Below are positions 1-5,835 of a stretch of DNA of 6,217 bases, piece after piece. The notes under the pieces are model-generated. The model was not told the DNA's origin. It worked only from the letters and a program-made list of their open reading frames with translations, and did no database searches. Source of the DNA: Thermodesulfobacteriota bacterium (GTDB taxonomy: Bacteria > Desulfobacterota > DSM-4660 > Desulfatiglandales > HGW-15); NCBI GenBank assembly GCA_025454125.1, contig JALOPA010000131.1, forward strand, positions 1 through 6,217, written 5' to 3'. Position 1 is the stretch's first letter. Every line of letters begins with the position of its first letter. A program made the position numbers and the translations under genes.

Positions 1-307
1 TTTTGTCGATCTTGGCGGTTGTTCCGGGCCGGTCAAAGCCGGCATTGTTGACGAGAATATCTATGGCGAGATTCGAGCAGTGCGCTTCAAGCTCCCGGCG
101 CAGAGCGGGAGTGTCGGTGAGGTCCACCAGGATCGGGGTGACCTTTCGGCCTGTTTTCGCCACTTCCTCGCACACCCCGGGAAGCGTAGCCGGGTTCTTG
201 TCCAGCAGAACGAGGTCCGCACCGCGGGAGGCGAAGACCTCCGCGCACGCACGGCCGATTCCCTGTCCGGCTCCGGTGATGAATGCCGTGCGGCCCTCAA
301 GGTTCAT
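1..307 (-). CDS. Short-chain dehydrogenase/reductase (SDR), N-terminal part, cut by window edge
   Basis: The visible 102 residues are the N-terminal half of a classical SDR, an NAD(P)-dependent oxidoreductase with a Rossmann fold, normally about 250 residues. Seen directly: the glycine-rich nucleotide-binding motif TGAGQGIG at residues 11-18, an acidic residue (Asp36) at the end of the second strand, which in this family usually favours NAD(H) over NADP(H), an Asp-Leu pair at 62-63 that contacts adenine, and NNAG at 87-90. The catalytic Ser-Tyr-Lys residues would lie beyond position 1, so activity and substrate cannot be judged. The start is an ATG at 305-307, preceded 6 nt upstream by AGAGG; an overlapping ATG five bases upstream is out of frame and stops at once. 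It lies 69 nt after the MerR gene and may be co-transcribed, but nothing ties it to translation. FabG-like reductases and sugar or alcohol dehydrogenases share these motifs, so no gene symbol is given. Confidence 0.9.
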   Translation of the reverse strand, partial: MNLEGRTAFITGAGQGIGRACAEVFASRGADLVLLDKNPATLPGVCEEVAKTGRKVTPILVDLTDTPALRRELEAHCSNLAIDILVNNAGFDRPGTTAKIDK

Positions 308-376
308 CGCATTCCTCTTTGGAATTCTCCAGCCTCAAACAGCAGACCGGATTTTGGTTGCGGCCAACGGCCCGCA

Positions 377-700
377 TCAGGACAGGGTTTTGAGGATCTC
401 CTGCAAATCCGTTTTCACTTCTTCGATCAGGCCGGCGTCTGCGACGGCTGTCTTTTCTTTCCTCTGCTTCAGCCTCTGCCGCGCGCCTTCGATGGTCAGC
501 TTTTCTTCGTAGAGCAGTCTCTTGATTTCCAGGATCAGTTCGAGATCTTTTCTCTGATAGGTCCGCTGGTTCGTGTCTGCCCGGACAGGGCGGATCTGAG
601 GAAACTCGCTCTCCCAGTATCTCAGCACATAGGGTTCGACGCCGATAATCCTGCTGACCTCGCCTATCCTGAAAAACTTCTTTTCCTCAGGGATCTGCAT
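377..700 (-). CDS. Small MerR-family transcriptional regulator
   Basis: A 107-residue protein that is almost only a DNA-binding domain. The MerR-type winged helix-turn-helix starts at residue 9 (FRIGEVSRIIGV), followed by VLRYWESEFP (25-34), a wing with RTYQRKDL (46-53) and the LTIEGARQRL segment (68-77) typical of the family. After this come about 30 charged residues (Glu/Lys/Arg-rich), probably helical and suited to dimerisation. There is no cysteine and no room for a ligand-binding domain, so it is unlike metal-sensing MerR, CueR or BmrR proteins. The ATG lies 7 nt after the pheT stop, with its Shine-Dalgarno inside the last pheT codons, so translation is probably coupled. Small MerR-like proteins right after pheT are, as I recall, common in deltaproteobacteria. 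Target and signal are unknown. Confidence 0.9.
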   Translation of the reverse strand: MQIPEEKKFFRIGEVSRIIGVEPYVLRYWESEFPQIRPVRADTNQRTYQRKDLELILEIKRLLYEEKLTIEGARQRLKQRKEKTAVADAGLIEEVKTDLQEILKTLS

Positions 701-707
701 GGTCTGG

Positions 708-3122
708 CTACACCTCCCTCAGCCTGGCGCCTGTTTCTTTTCCGATGCTCTGCACAATGCTTTCATGAAGCTTGTTGATGTCTTTGCCGTCCAGGGTGGA
801 TTCACGGGATCGATAGCAGATCCTGAAGGCCAGGGCCTTTTCCGATGGATCGATCTTGCCCCCCTTGAAAAGATCGAAGAGGCTGACCGACTCCACCAGG
901 CCTCCGCCCACTCGAAGGATGATCTCCTGAATCTTTGCGCTCTCCACGCTGCGCTTGGCCACAATGGAGAGGTCCCGGTACACGGCTGGGAATTTTGCAA
1001 GTGGTTCGAACGTCCTTTGCCCCGTTGCCTGCCGGAGCAGGACCGAACCGTCGATTTCAAAAGCAAAGACCTCCGGCGCATCCACGTCAAAGCGCTTGAG
1101 CGCCTCAGCAGAAAGCTGTCCTACGATACCCAACCCCTGGCCGGCAAGGCGAATCAGCGATGCCGTCTCCTTCGAATACCAGGGAGGAGTGTTCCCCCGT
1201 TCAAAAGCCGGGGATCGCAGCCCCAGGGCCTTTAGAAGCGCTTCTGCGGCGCCTTTCGCGTCATAGAAGTCCGAAGCCCTTTCCTCCCGGTGCCACTCCT
1301 TGGGATTGGCCAGTCCCGTGATCAAACCCGTGAGCGCAAGTCTTTCCTCGGGAAGGTCCTTACCCTCCCGGCGGATGAAAACCCTGCCCCACTCGAAAAG
1401 CCTGAGGTCCTTTTCGCCGTAAGACAGGTTGGTCTTGACCGCGGCCAAAAGCCCGGGAACCAGGGAGGTCCTCATGACCGACTGGTCCACAGTGAGCGGG
1501 TTGAGCAGGGGGACAAAGGATCGCAGAGGGCTGTCCTTTTCAGCGCCGAGCGAGTCGGCTGACTCAGGCGCGACGAAGCTGAAGGAAATCACCTCGCTGA
1601 ACCCAAGACCCACCAGGATGTCTCTCACCCGATCCCCCAGGGACATTTCAGGAGATTCCTTCTCGTCCGAAGGACGGATCGCAGGCATGGTGACAGGAAT
1701 CCTGTCATAGCCTTCCATGCGCGCCACTTCCTCCATGAGATCCCAGTCCCGGGTGAGGTCCACCCGGAACAACGGCGCTGCGACGCGGAGAACGTTCGCG
1801 TCCCGGGGCTCGACTTCCATTTCAAGGGCCTGGAGATAGGCTTTGATCGTGTCCTGGGAAAGGTCTGTGCCCAGGAACCGGTTGGTTTTGTCCACCCTCA
1901 GATCGATCTCGACAGGCTGGCGAGGCGCCGGGTAATTGTCAATGATCCCCTGAATCACTTCCCCTCCGCCCAGTTCCGAGATGAGCATCATGGCCCGGCG
2001 CAGGGCAGGCACCACGCCGCCGATGTCCACCCCTCTTTCGAAACGGTAGGAGGCTTCGGTAGAGAGGCCCAGGCGCTTGGAGCTGCGCCGGACCGTGATG
2101 GCGTCGAAATTGGCGCTCTCGATCAGCACGTTTTTCGATTCGGAGAAAATTTCCGAGTTGAGCCCGCCCATGACTCCGGCCAGGGCTACCGGCCTCTGAC
2201 CGTCACAGATCATGAGGTTGTCCCGGTTCAGGGTGTGGGTCTTGCCGTCCAACGTCGTGAAAACCTCTCCGTCCCTCGCTTTGCGCACCACAATGCGGTT
2301 TTCCTTGAGGCGGTCATAGTCAAAGGCGTGCAGAGGCTGCCCCATTTCAAGCAGAATGTAGTTGGTCACATCGACCACATTGCTGATGCCCCGGATGCCG
2401 GATACATGAAGGCGGTATCTCATCCAAAACGGAGAGGGCTTGAGTTCAAAACCGCAGATCATGCCGGCTGCATACCTTGGGCACCCTTCGGGGTCGTCAA
2501 GGGTCACGCTGGTCAAGGTTTCGATTCGCCGGCCGCTCTCCTTGTCGCGAATCTCCGGCTTGCGGAGTTTCCCTTTGGTGAGCGCAGCGATCTCCCGGGC
2601 GATCCCGATCACGCACGCGCAGTCCGGCCGATTGGGGGTGAGCCCGATTTCCAGGGCCCAATCCTCCAGGGACAGCGCCTGAGCCACGGGAGCGCCGGGC
2701 GCCAGGGACTCGGGAAGAACCATGACGCCCGTGTGGTCGTCCGTCAGTCCCATCTCGTCTTCGGCCAGAAGCATGCCGACCGACGCCTCCCCGCGAATGC
2801 GGCTTTCCTTGATCTCCATCCCTCCCGGCAGCTTTGTGCCCGGCGGCGCCATAGGGGTCATCATCCCCGCCCGAACGTTCGGGGCCCCGCACACCACTTG
2901 CACGGAGCCATGGCCTGCGTCCACGTCGCACAGCCACAGGGCGTCCGCCCCAGGGTGGGGTCGCACGGAAAGAACTCTTGCTGCCACCACCTCTTCCAGC
3001 GAGCGCCCCAGAGGCTCCCTGGCCTCCACCTCCAGGCCTGCCATGGTGAGAAGATCGGCCAGATCATCCACCGACAGGGGAATCGTCACATACTCTTTGA
3101 GCCAGTTGAGACTTACACGCAT
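708..3122 (-). CDS. pheT: Phenylalanyl-tRNA synthetase beta subunit
   Basis: Beta chain of the (alpha-beta)2 synthetase that charges tRNA-Phe in the cytoplasm; PheS carries the active site, while PheT binds tRNA and edits mischarged Tyr. The 804 residues match the usual bacterial length of about 800. Domains in order: the N-terminal MRVSLNWLKEY, an EMAP/OB-type tRNA-binding domain (about 40-150), the B3/B4 editing domain (about 210-390, with HAFDYDRL at 265-272 and LAGVMGG at 314-320), EASYRFERGVD (356-366), a B5 domain (about 402-475), a catalytic-like core (about 480-690) and a C-terminal FDX-ACB domain (about 710-803, with FPAVYRDLS at 711-719). I chose the ATG at 3122 because the family begins MRVSLNWL or similar; an in-frame GTG three codons upstream (3131) is the alternative. 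No good Shine-Dalgarno precedes either. The gene is separated from pheS by about 200 nt of repeats, which is unusual for this pair. Confidence 0.97.
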   Translation of the reverse strand: MRVSLNWLKEYVTIPLSVDDLADLLTMAGLEVEAREPLGRSLEEVVAARVLSVRPHPGADALWLCDVDAGHGSVQVVCGAPNVRAGMMTPMAPPGTKLPGGMEIKESRIRGEASVGMLLAEDEMGLTDDHTGVMVLPESLAPGAPVAQALSLEDWALEIGLTPNRPDCACVIGIAREIAALTKGKLRKPEIRDKESGRRIETLTSVTLDDPEGCPRYAAGMICGFELKPSPFWMRYRLHVSGIRGISNVVDVTNYILLEMGQPLHAFDYDRLKENRIVVRKARDGEVFTTLDGKTHTLNRDNLMICDGQRPVALAGVMGGLNSEIFSESKNVLIESANFDAITVRRSSKRLGLSTEASYRFERGVDIGGVVPALRRAMMLISELGGGEVIQGIIDNYPAPRQPVEIDLRVDKTNRFLGTDLSQDTIKAYLQALEMEVEPRDANVLRVAAPLFRVDLTRDWDLMEEVARMEGYDRIPVTMPAIRPSDEKESPEMSLGDRVRDILVGLGFSEVISFSFVAPESADSLGAEKDSPLRSFVPLLNPLTVDQSVMRTSLVPGLLAAVKTNLSYGEKDLRLFEWGRVFIRREGKDLPEERLALTGLITGLANPKEWHREERASDFYDAKGAAEALLKALGLRSPAFERGNTPPWYSKETASLIRLAGQGLGIVGQLSAEALKRFDVDAPEVFAFEIDGSVLLRQATGQRTFEPLAKFPAVYRDLSIVAKRSVESAKIQEIILRVGGGLVESVSLFDLFKGGKIDPSEKALAFRICYRSRESTLDGKDINKLHESIVQSIGKETGARLREV
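713..719 (-). promoter_or_regulatory. Ribosome binding site of the MerR gene, inside the pheT 3' end
   Basis: AGGGAGG on the minus strand is made of the last Arg and Glu codons of pheT and the first base of its Val codon. It lies 12 nt before the MerR-gene ATG, slightly longer than the ideal spacing. The pheT stop codon falls between the site and the start, an arrangement expected for translational coupling. Confidence 0.6.
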
Positions 3123-3149
3123 GGAACACACCGGGATGATGGAATGCCG

Positions 3150-3288
3150 AAAAAAGGTTCACGGTACACGGTACAGGGTTCACGGTAAAATCACTCTGTC
3201 ACGAGCAAGTACATGGCCTCAGGTTTTCTGGCTTTGACCTTGTGCCCTGCACCTTTTACCTTGCACCCTGCACCGTTTTCCGTGCACC
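3150..3288 (-). terminator. Possible intercistronic terminator/attenuator formed by inverted heptamer arrays
   Basis: Read as mRNA, five heptamers at 3288-3254 face five heptamers at 3190-3156 across a 63-nt loop. Unit by unit, moving outward from the loop, the paired positions out of 7 are 7, 5, 7 (one G-U), 5 and 6, so about 30 of 35 positions pair. The stem is followed at once by six U (3155-3150), the layout of an intrinsic terminator. The internal mismatches and long loop argue for a weak or partial terminator, or for a structure that merely results from two facing repeats. The start of pheT lies 27 nt beyond the U-tract. Confidence 0.35.
3156..3190 (+). repeat. Heptamer repeat array, left arm (5 units)
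   Basis: Five consecutive 7-bp units in exact register on the plus strand: GGTTCAC, GGTACAC, GGTACAG, GGTTCAC, GGTAAAA. The consensus is GGTNCAC. The array lies between pheS and pheT and is the reverse complement in style of the longer array at 3233-3309. The unit size, degeneracy and non-coding position resemble the short tandem heptamer repeats (STRR type) described in cyanobacteria; whether it belongs to a known family cannot be told from sequence alone. Confidence 0.85.
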
Positions 3289-3309
3289 GCGCACCGTGCA
3301 CCTTGAACC
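3233..3309 (+). repeat. Heptamer repeat array, right arm (11 units)
   Basis: Eleven consecutive 7-bp units without phase slip, consensus NTGCACC: TTTGACC, TTGTGCC, CTGCACC, TTTTACC, TTGCACC, CTGCACC, GTTTTCC, GTGCACC, GCGCACC, GTGCACC, TTGAACC. The last two bases (CC) are invariant in all eleven units and position 5 is the most variable together with position 1. It is inverted relative to the 5-unit array at 3156-3190, with 42 nt of unrelated sequence between (3191-3232). It ends 13 nt from the pheS stop codon. There are no spacers between units, so this is not a CRISPR array. Confidence 0.88.
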
Positions 3310-3322
3310 CTCTCTATTTCTT

Positions 3323-4330
3323 CTAGAACTGCCTCAGGAACCGCATGTCGTTCCTGTAAAAAAGCTGAATGTCGTCGATGCCGTACTTCAGCATGGCCAC
3401 CCGCTCGATTCCCATGCCGAAGGCAAACCCCGAGTAGACTTCCGGATCATACCCCACGAAAGCATAGATCGCCGGATCATTCATGCCTGACCCGAGGATT
3501 TCCAGCCACCCCGTGTTCTTGCACGTTCGGCAGCCTTTGCCCTTGCAGATAACACACCGGATGTCCACCTCGGCGCTCGGTTCGGTAAAGGGGAAAAAGC
3601 TGGGGCGAAACCTGAGGGCCGTTTCTTTGCCGAACATCTGGTGAACGAAGCCGGTGAGGGTTCCCTTCAAGTCGCCGAAGGTCACGCCCTTGTCCACCAG
3701 CAAGCCCTCCACCTGGTGAAACATGGGCGTGTGGGTCACGTCCGAATCCCTCCGATACACCTTCCCCGGAGAGATAATCCTTACCGGAGGAGACTGGGAT
3801 TCCATGACGCGGACTTCCATGGGGGACGTGTGGGTCCTCAAGAGAACCTTGTCGGATACGTAGAAGGTGTCTTGCATGTCTCGGGCCGGATGATCGGCCG
3901 GGATGTTGAGCGCTTCAAAGTTGTAGTAGTCCAGTTCCACTTCCGGACCCTCCACGACTTTGAACCCCATCCTCCTGAAAATGTCACAGATTTCCTTTGA
4001 AACCTGCGTGATCGGGTGGTGATGGCCTCTCAAGGGCTCCCGGCCCGGCAAGGTCACGTCCGGGAGGCTGGACTCTTCTTCTTTTCGGGAAAGGATCCTC
4101 TCCCGCGCCTCATCGAACCGCTTGGTCAGATCGGCCTTCAGACGGTTCAGCATCTGGCCCGCTTCCGGCCTTTGTTCAGCGGAAAGTTCCCCAAGCGTTT
4201 TCATCAGGGAAGTGAGCAAACCTTTTTTGCCCAGGTAGGCGACCCTAAACTTCTCCAGATCAGAAAGGTTGTTCACCTCTCCGAGATCATGGAGCGCCTT
4301 TTTTTCAATGTCCAGAACTCGATCCTTCAT
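3323..4330 (-). CDS. pheS: Phenylalanyl-tRNA synthetase alpha subunit
   Basis: Catalytic chain of the class II synthetase that activates Phe with ATP and transfers it to tRNA-Phe, working as (alpha-beta)2 with PheT. The 335 residues fit the usual length of about 330-350. Seen: an N-terminal charged coiled-coil region (about 1-85) that contacts tRNA, motif 1 around GHHHPITQ (102-109), motif 2 with RIISPGKVYRRDSD (184-197) and THTPMFHQVEG (199-209), and motif 3 with FGMGIER (304-310) near the C terminus. Four cysteines (259, 262, 267, 270) in a CxxC-x4-CxxC layout are found in many bacterial PheS and could bind zinc. The start is uncertain: the ATG at 4330 is used here, while a TTG at 4336 is better spaced from a weak GTGAG. 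The ATG lies in a hairpin loop (4321-4342). The gap to rplT is 88 nt. Confidence 0.96.
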   Translation of the reverse strand: MKDRVLDIEKKALHDLGEVNNLSDLEKFRVAYLGKKGLLTSLMKTLGELSAEQRPEAGQMLNRLKADLTKRFDEARERILSRKEEESSLPDVTLPGREPLRGHHHPITQVSKEICDIFRRMGFKVVEGPEVELDYYNFEALNIPADHPARDMQDTFYVSDKVLLRTHTSPMEVRVMESQSPPVRIISPGKVYRRDSDVTHTPMFHQVEGLLVDKGVTFGDLKGTLTGFVHQMFGKETALRFRPSFFPFTEPSAEVDIRCVICKGKGCRTCKNTGWLEILGSGMNDPAIYAFVGYDPEVYSGFAFGMGIERVAMLKYGIDDIQLFYRNDMRFLRQF

Positions 4331-4342
4331 GTGCAAAGGATC
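4321..4342 (-). promoter_or_regulatory. Hairpin enclosing the pheS start codon
   Basis: In the mRNA, GATCCTT and AAGGATC form a perfect 7-bp stem around an 8-nt loop, TGCACATG, that contains the pheS ATG; the alternative TTG start is at the stem-loop border. The 3' arm is pheS codons 2-4. A stem of this size could modulate initiation, but a 7-bp inverted repeat can also arise by chance. Confidence 0.4.
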
Positions 4343-4390
4343 TCACTTTCCTCTTCCCAGAGCCTCGAAGTCCTTGTACGCCACGGCCAT
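4343..4390 (-). CDS. Possible 15-codon ORF between rplT and pheS
   Basis: An ATG at 4388-4390 opens a 15-residue reading frame, MAVAYKDFEALGRGK, ending in TGA at 4343-4345. AAGGGGG lies 6 nt upstream of the ATG and could act as ribosome binding site. The stop lies 6 nt before the TTG candidate and 12 nt before the ATG of pheS, so it could couple translation into pheS. It holds only one Phe, so it is not a pheM-like attenuator peptide of the enterobacterial kind (which is Phe-rich). It may simply be chance; a frame this short carries little information. Confidence 0.2.
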   Translation of the reverse strand: MAVAYKDFEALGRGK

Positions 4391-4418
4391 GGCTCGCCCC
4401 CTTACCGCCGGGGAGCGC

Positions 4419-4763
4419 TTACTTCACCATGTTGGCCACGCGGCTAAAACCCGCCGGGTCGTGCACAGCCATATCCGCAAGGACCTTTCTATCCAGGTCA
4501 ATGCCTGCCTTTTGCAGCCCGCCCATGAAGGCGCTGTAGGACAGCCCGTGCTCCCGTGCCGCTGCATTGATGCGGACGATCCAGAGTTTCCGGAAATCCC
4601 GTTTTCTCAGTTTCCGGTCCCTGTAGGCAAAAGCCTTCGCGCGGTTCAAGGTGATGAAAGCCGTCTTGAAGAGCTTACTGTGCCCTCCTCGGAACCCCTT
4701 GGCCGCCTTCAACACCTTGTTGCGCCGGTGCCTGGCATTGACTCCTCTTTTTACCCTAGGCAT
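4419..4763 (-). CDS. rplT: 50S ribosomal protein L20 (bL20)
   Basis: L20 binds 23S rRNA and is needed early in 50S assembly; in several bacteria it also represses its own operon. The 114 residues compare with 115-119 for most L20. Seen: the very basic N-terminal extension starting [19 protein letters not shown], then [12 protein letters not shown] (24-35), the [16 protein letters not shown] region (47-62) with [13 protein letters not shown] following, and a globular C-terminal domain (about 60-114) that in E. coli carries the regulatory RNA-binding activity. The ATG is preceded by AGAGAGG with a 7-nt spacer. It follows rpmI after 124 nt, a stretch with only short stem possibilities and no convincing terminator, so co-transcription is expected. 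Confidence 0.98.
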   Translation of the reverse strand: MPRVKRGVNARHRRNKVLKAAKGFRGGHSKLFKTAFITLNRAKAFAYRDRKLRKRDFRKLWIVRINAAAREHGLSYSAFMGGLQKAGIDLDRKVLADMAVHDPAGFSRVANMVK

Positions 4764-4887
4764 GATTCAACCTCTCTTTCGCTAAAAGTATTTTCCACCC
4801 CATCAGGAATTGGCTGATCAGAACCCCTCTCTCCCGTTCCAAGCGTCAGGAGACGGCTCCCCAAGCCCTTTTATCGGCTCGAACCCT

Positions 4888-5085
4888 CTAAAGATAGGGA
4901 ATGAGTCTGCTCACGCTCTTCAGGTTCGCAGAATTGAGCACCCCTGATTTCCTGATGCTTCTCTTTCTCTTGGTCGTTTTCTTGGTCAGGATGTGGTTGC
5001 CGAAGGCTTTGCTCCTGATGATCTTCCCTGACCCTGTTTTCTTGAAGCGCTTTGCGGCTCCGCGCTTGGTCTTAATTTTCGGCAT
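4888..5085 (-). CDS. rpmI: 50S ribosomal protein L35 (bL35)
   Basis: Small basic protein of the large ribosomal subunit, 65 residues as usual for L35. The N terminus [20 protein letters not shown] and the later [13 protein letters not shown] (35-47) are characteristic, as is the C-terminal LIPYL. The ATG follows a consensus AGGAGG with 6-nt spacing, the strongest initiation site in the window. It follows infC after a 230-nt leader with several possible RNA structures, and is followed by rplT, its usual partner; in E. coli the two are translationally coupled and repressed by L20. Confidence 0.98.
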   Translation of the reverse strand: MPKIKTKRGAAKRFKKTGSGKIIRSKAFGNHILTKKTTKRKRSIRKSGVLNSANLKSVSRLIPYL

Positions 5086-5091
5086 ATCTTA

Positions 5092-5097
5092 CCTCCT
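5092..5097 (-). promoter_or_regulatory. Ribosome binding site of rpmI
   Basis: AGGAGG on the minus strand, 6 nt before the rpmI ATG. It begins directly after the UUUUC that follows the hairpin at 5103-5121, so structure in the leader could limit access to it. Confidence 0.8.
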
Positions 5098-5102
5098 GAA
5101 AA

Positions 5103-5121
5103 GCATTCGTCCATCGAATGC
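5103..5121 (-). promoter_or_regulatory. Perfect hairpin next to the rpmI ribosome binding site
   Basis: The mRNA has GCATTCG, a 5-nt loop (ATGGA) and CGAATGC, a perfect 7-bp stem, followed by UUUUC and then the AGGAGG of rpmI. It is preceded immediately by U7. It could be a second terminator hairpin with a short U-run or a structure that controls access to the rpmI ribosome binding site. Confidence 0.5.
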
Positions 5122-5160
5122 AAAAAAATCCAGTGCCTTTCCCTGCGGCGCTGCACGCCG
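5122..5160 (-). terminator. Possible attenuator upstream of rpmI with two exclusive stems
   Basis: Two stems compete for the same bases in the mRNA. Stem A pairs CGGCG (5160-5156) with CGCCG (5150-5146) around a 5-nt loop. Stem B pairs CAGCGCC (5153-5147) with GGCACTG (5137-5131), 6 of 7 positions, around a 9-nt loop, and is followed by GA and U7 (5128-5122), as in an intrinsic terminator. Because A and B share the CGCC segment they cannot form together, the arrangement of an antiterminator and terminator. That this is regulated, for example by L20, is inference. Confidence 0.4.
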
Positions 5161-5189
5161 ATGGATTAAAGGCGCTGGTGTTCATCCCC

Positions 5190-5207
5190 GGCTTCCCGAA
5201 GGAGGCC
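5190..5207 (-). promoter_or_regulatory. UUCG-capped hairpin in the rpmI leader
   Basis: GGCCTCC-TTCG-GGAAGCC on the minus strand forms a stem with one C-A mismatch and a C(UUCG)G tetraloop, an especially stable cap in RNA. It would lie near the 5' end of a transcript started at the promoter-like sequence at 5218-5247. Confidence 0.5.
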
Positions 5208-5217
5208 GAAGGTCCCT

Positions 5218-5247
5218 ATTCTATTTCGCGCAGGGGATAATTGAAAA
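5218..5247 (-). promoter_or_regulatory. Possible sigma70-type promoter upstream of rpmI
   Basis: Minus-strand TAGAAT at 5223-5218 matches the -10 consensus at 5 of 6 positions. TTTTCA at 5247-5242 matches the -35 at 4 of 6, with an 18-bp spacer. A transcript would start near 5211 and carry the whole structured rpmI leader. In E. coli rpmI-rplT also has a promoter of its own near infC. The -35 match is modest. Confidence 0.3.
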
Positions 5248-5315
5248 ACCTTCTGCCGGCACTCGCCGTTCACCGCAATTTTCAGAGGCGGCTACAGAAA
5301 AGTTCGGCCGAAGAG

Positions 5316-5831
5316 CTACTTCGGGATCAAGACCATCGTGAGACGCCATCCCTCTTTGGTCGGCGGCTGCTCCACCGTACCCTGCTCGGCAATATCCTGG
5401 GTGATCCGTCCGAGAAGGGCCACGCCGGCGTCCATGTACGCCATTTCCCGGCCCTTGAAGAGCACCGTCACCTTGACCTTGTCTTTCTTCTCGAGAAACT
5501 TCTTGATGTTTCTGATCTTGAACTCGAGATCGTGCTCATCCGTGTGCGGCCTCATCCGGACCTCTTTCAGCTGGAGCGTCTTGGTCTTCTTCTTCCCCTC
5601 CTGGAGCTTCTTGCTCGTCTGGTACTTGTACTTCCCATAGTCCATGATCTTGCAGACAGGGGGGTCGGAATTGGGGGCAACCTCCACGAGATCCAGCCCT
5701 TCTTGGATCGCCTTGTCCATAGCCTCCTGGGTCGGCATAATCCCCAGCTGCTGTCCGTCGGAACCGATCAGGCGGACGGCCTTGGCATGGATCCTCTCAT
5801 TGACATTGACGTCATCGGTTTTCTTAACTAT
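5316..5831 (-). CDS. infC: Translation initiation factor IF-3, probable AUA start
   Basis: IF3 binds the 30S subunit, keeps it apart from 50S and rejects non-canonical start codons and wrong initiator tRNA. From the ATA at 5831 the product has 171 residues, in the usual range. Seen: the N-terminal domain with VNERI (10-14), a KIMDYGKYKYQ segment (61-71) at the start of the Lys-rich linker helix, KEVRMRP (89-95) opening the C-terminal domain, and a C terminus ending in LIPK. The start choice rests on AGGAGG 7 nt before the ATA, with VNERI following as in other IF3. A TTG at 5873, in frame 14 codons upstream, would overlap thrS by 38 nt and has no ribosome binding site. E. coli infC starts with AUU and Myxococcus xanthus dsg with AUC, so an AUA start would fit the autoregulation known for this gene. 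Confidence 0.95.
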   Translation of the reverse strand: MVKKTDDVNVNERIHAKAVRLIGSDGQQLGIMPTQEAMDKAIQEGLDLVEVAPNSDPPVCKIMDYGKYKYQTSKKLQEGKKKTKTLQLKEVRMRPHTDEHDLEFKIRNIKKFLEKKDKVKVTVLFKGREMAYMDAGVALLGRITQDIAEQGTVEQPPTKEGWRLTMVLIPK

Positions 5832-5835
5832 AACC

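Noticed and set aside
308..376. Terminator between the MerR and SDR genes
   Set aside because: A short GC-rich bulged stem around GCGGGCC/GGCCGC is possible, but no U-tract follows it, so co-transcription with the SDR gene cannot be excluded.
80..778. 232-codon open frame on the plus strand
   Set aside because: It runs antisense across the SDR and MerR genes and into pheT, crossing gene boundaries; no family features.
2235..3188. 317-codon open frame on the plus strand
   Set aside because: It lies wholly antisense to pheT, shows no recognisable domain and is explained by GC-rich codon use of the real gene.
3191..3232. Promoter for pheT in the spacer between the repeat arrays
   Set aside because: A TTG-containing -35-like hexamer is present but no acceptable -10 element follows at 16-18 bp.
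3233..3309. CRISPR-like array
   Set aside because: Units are 7 bp, degenerate and directly abutting with no spacers; no cas genes nearby.
3500..3600. Four-cysteine motif in pheS as a novel zinc-binding insertion
   Set aside because: The same CxxC-x4-CxxC layout followed by GW is common in bacterial PheS, so it is a family feature and not a novelty.
4764..4887. Regulatory element or extra gene between rpmI and rplT
   Set aside because: Only 4-5 bp stems and a CTGATCAG palindrome were seen, with no U-tract and no convincing reading frame.
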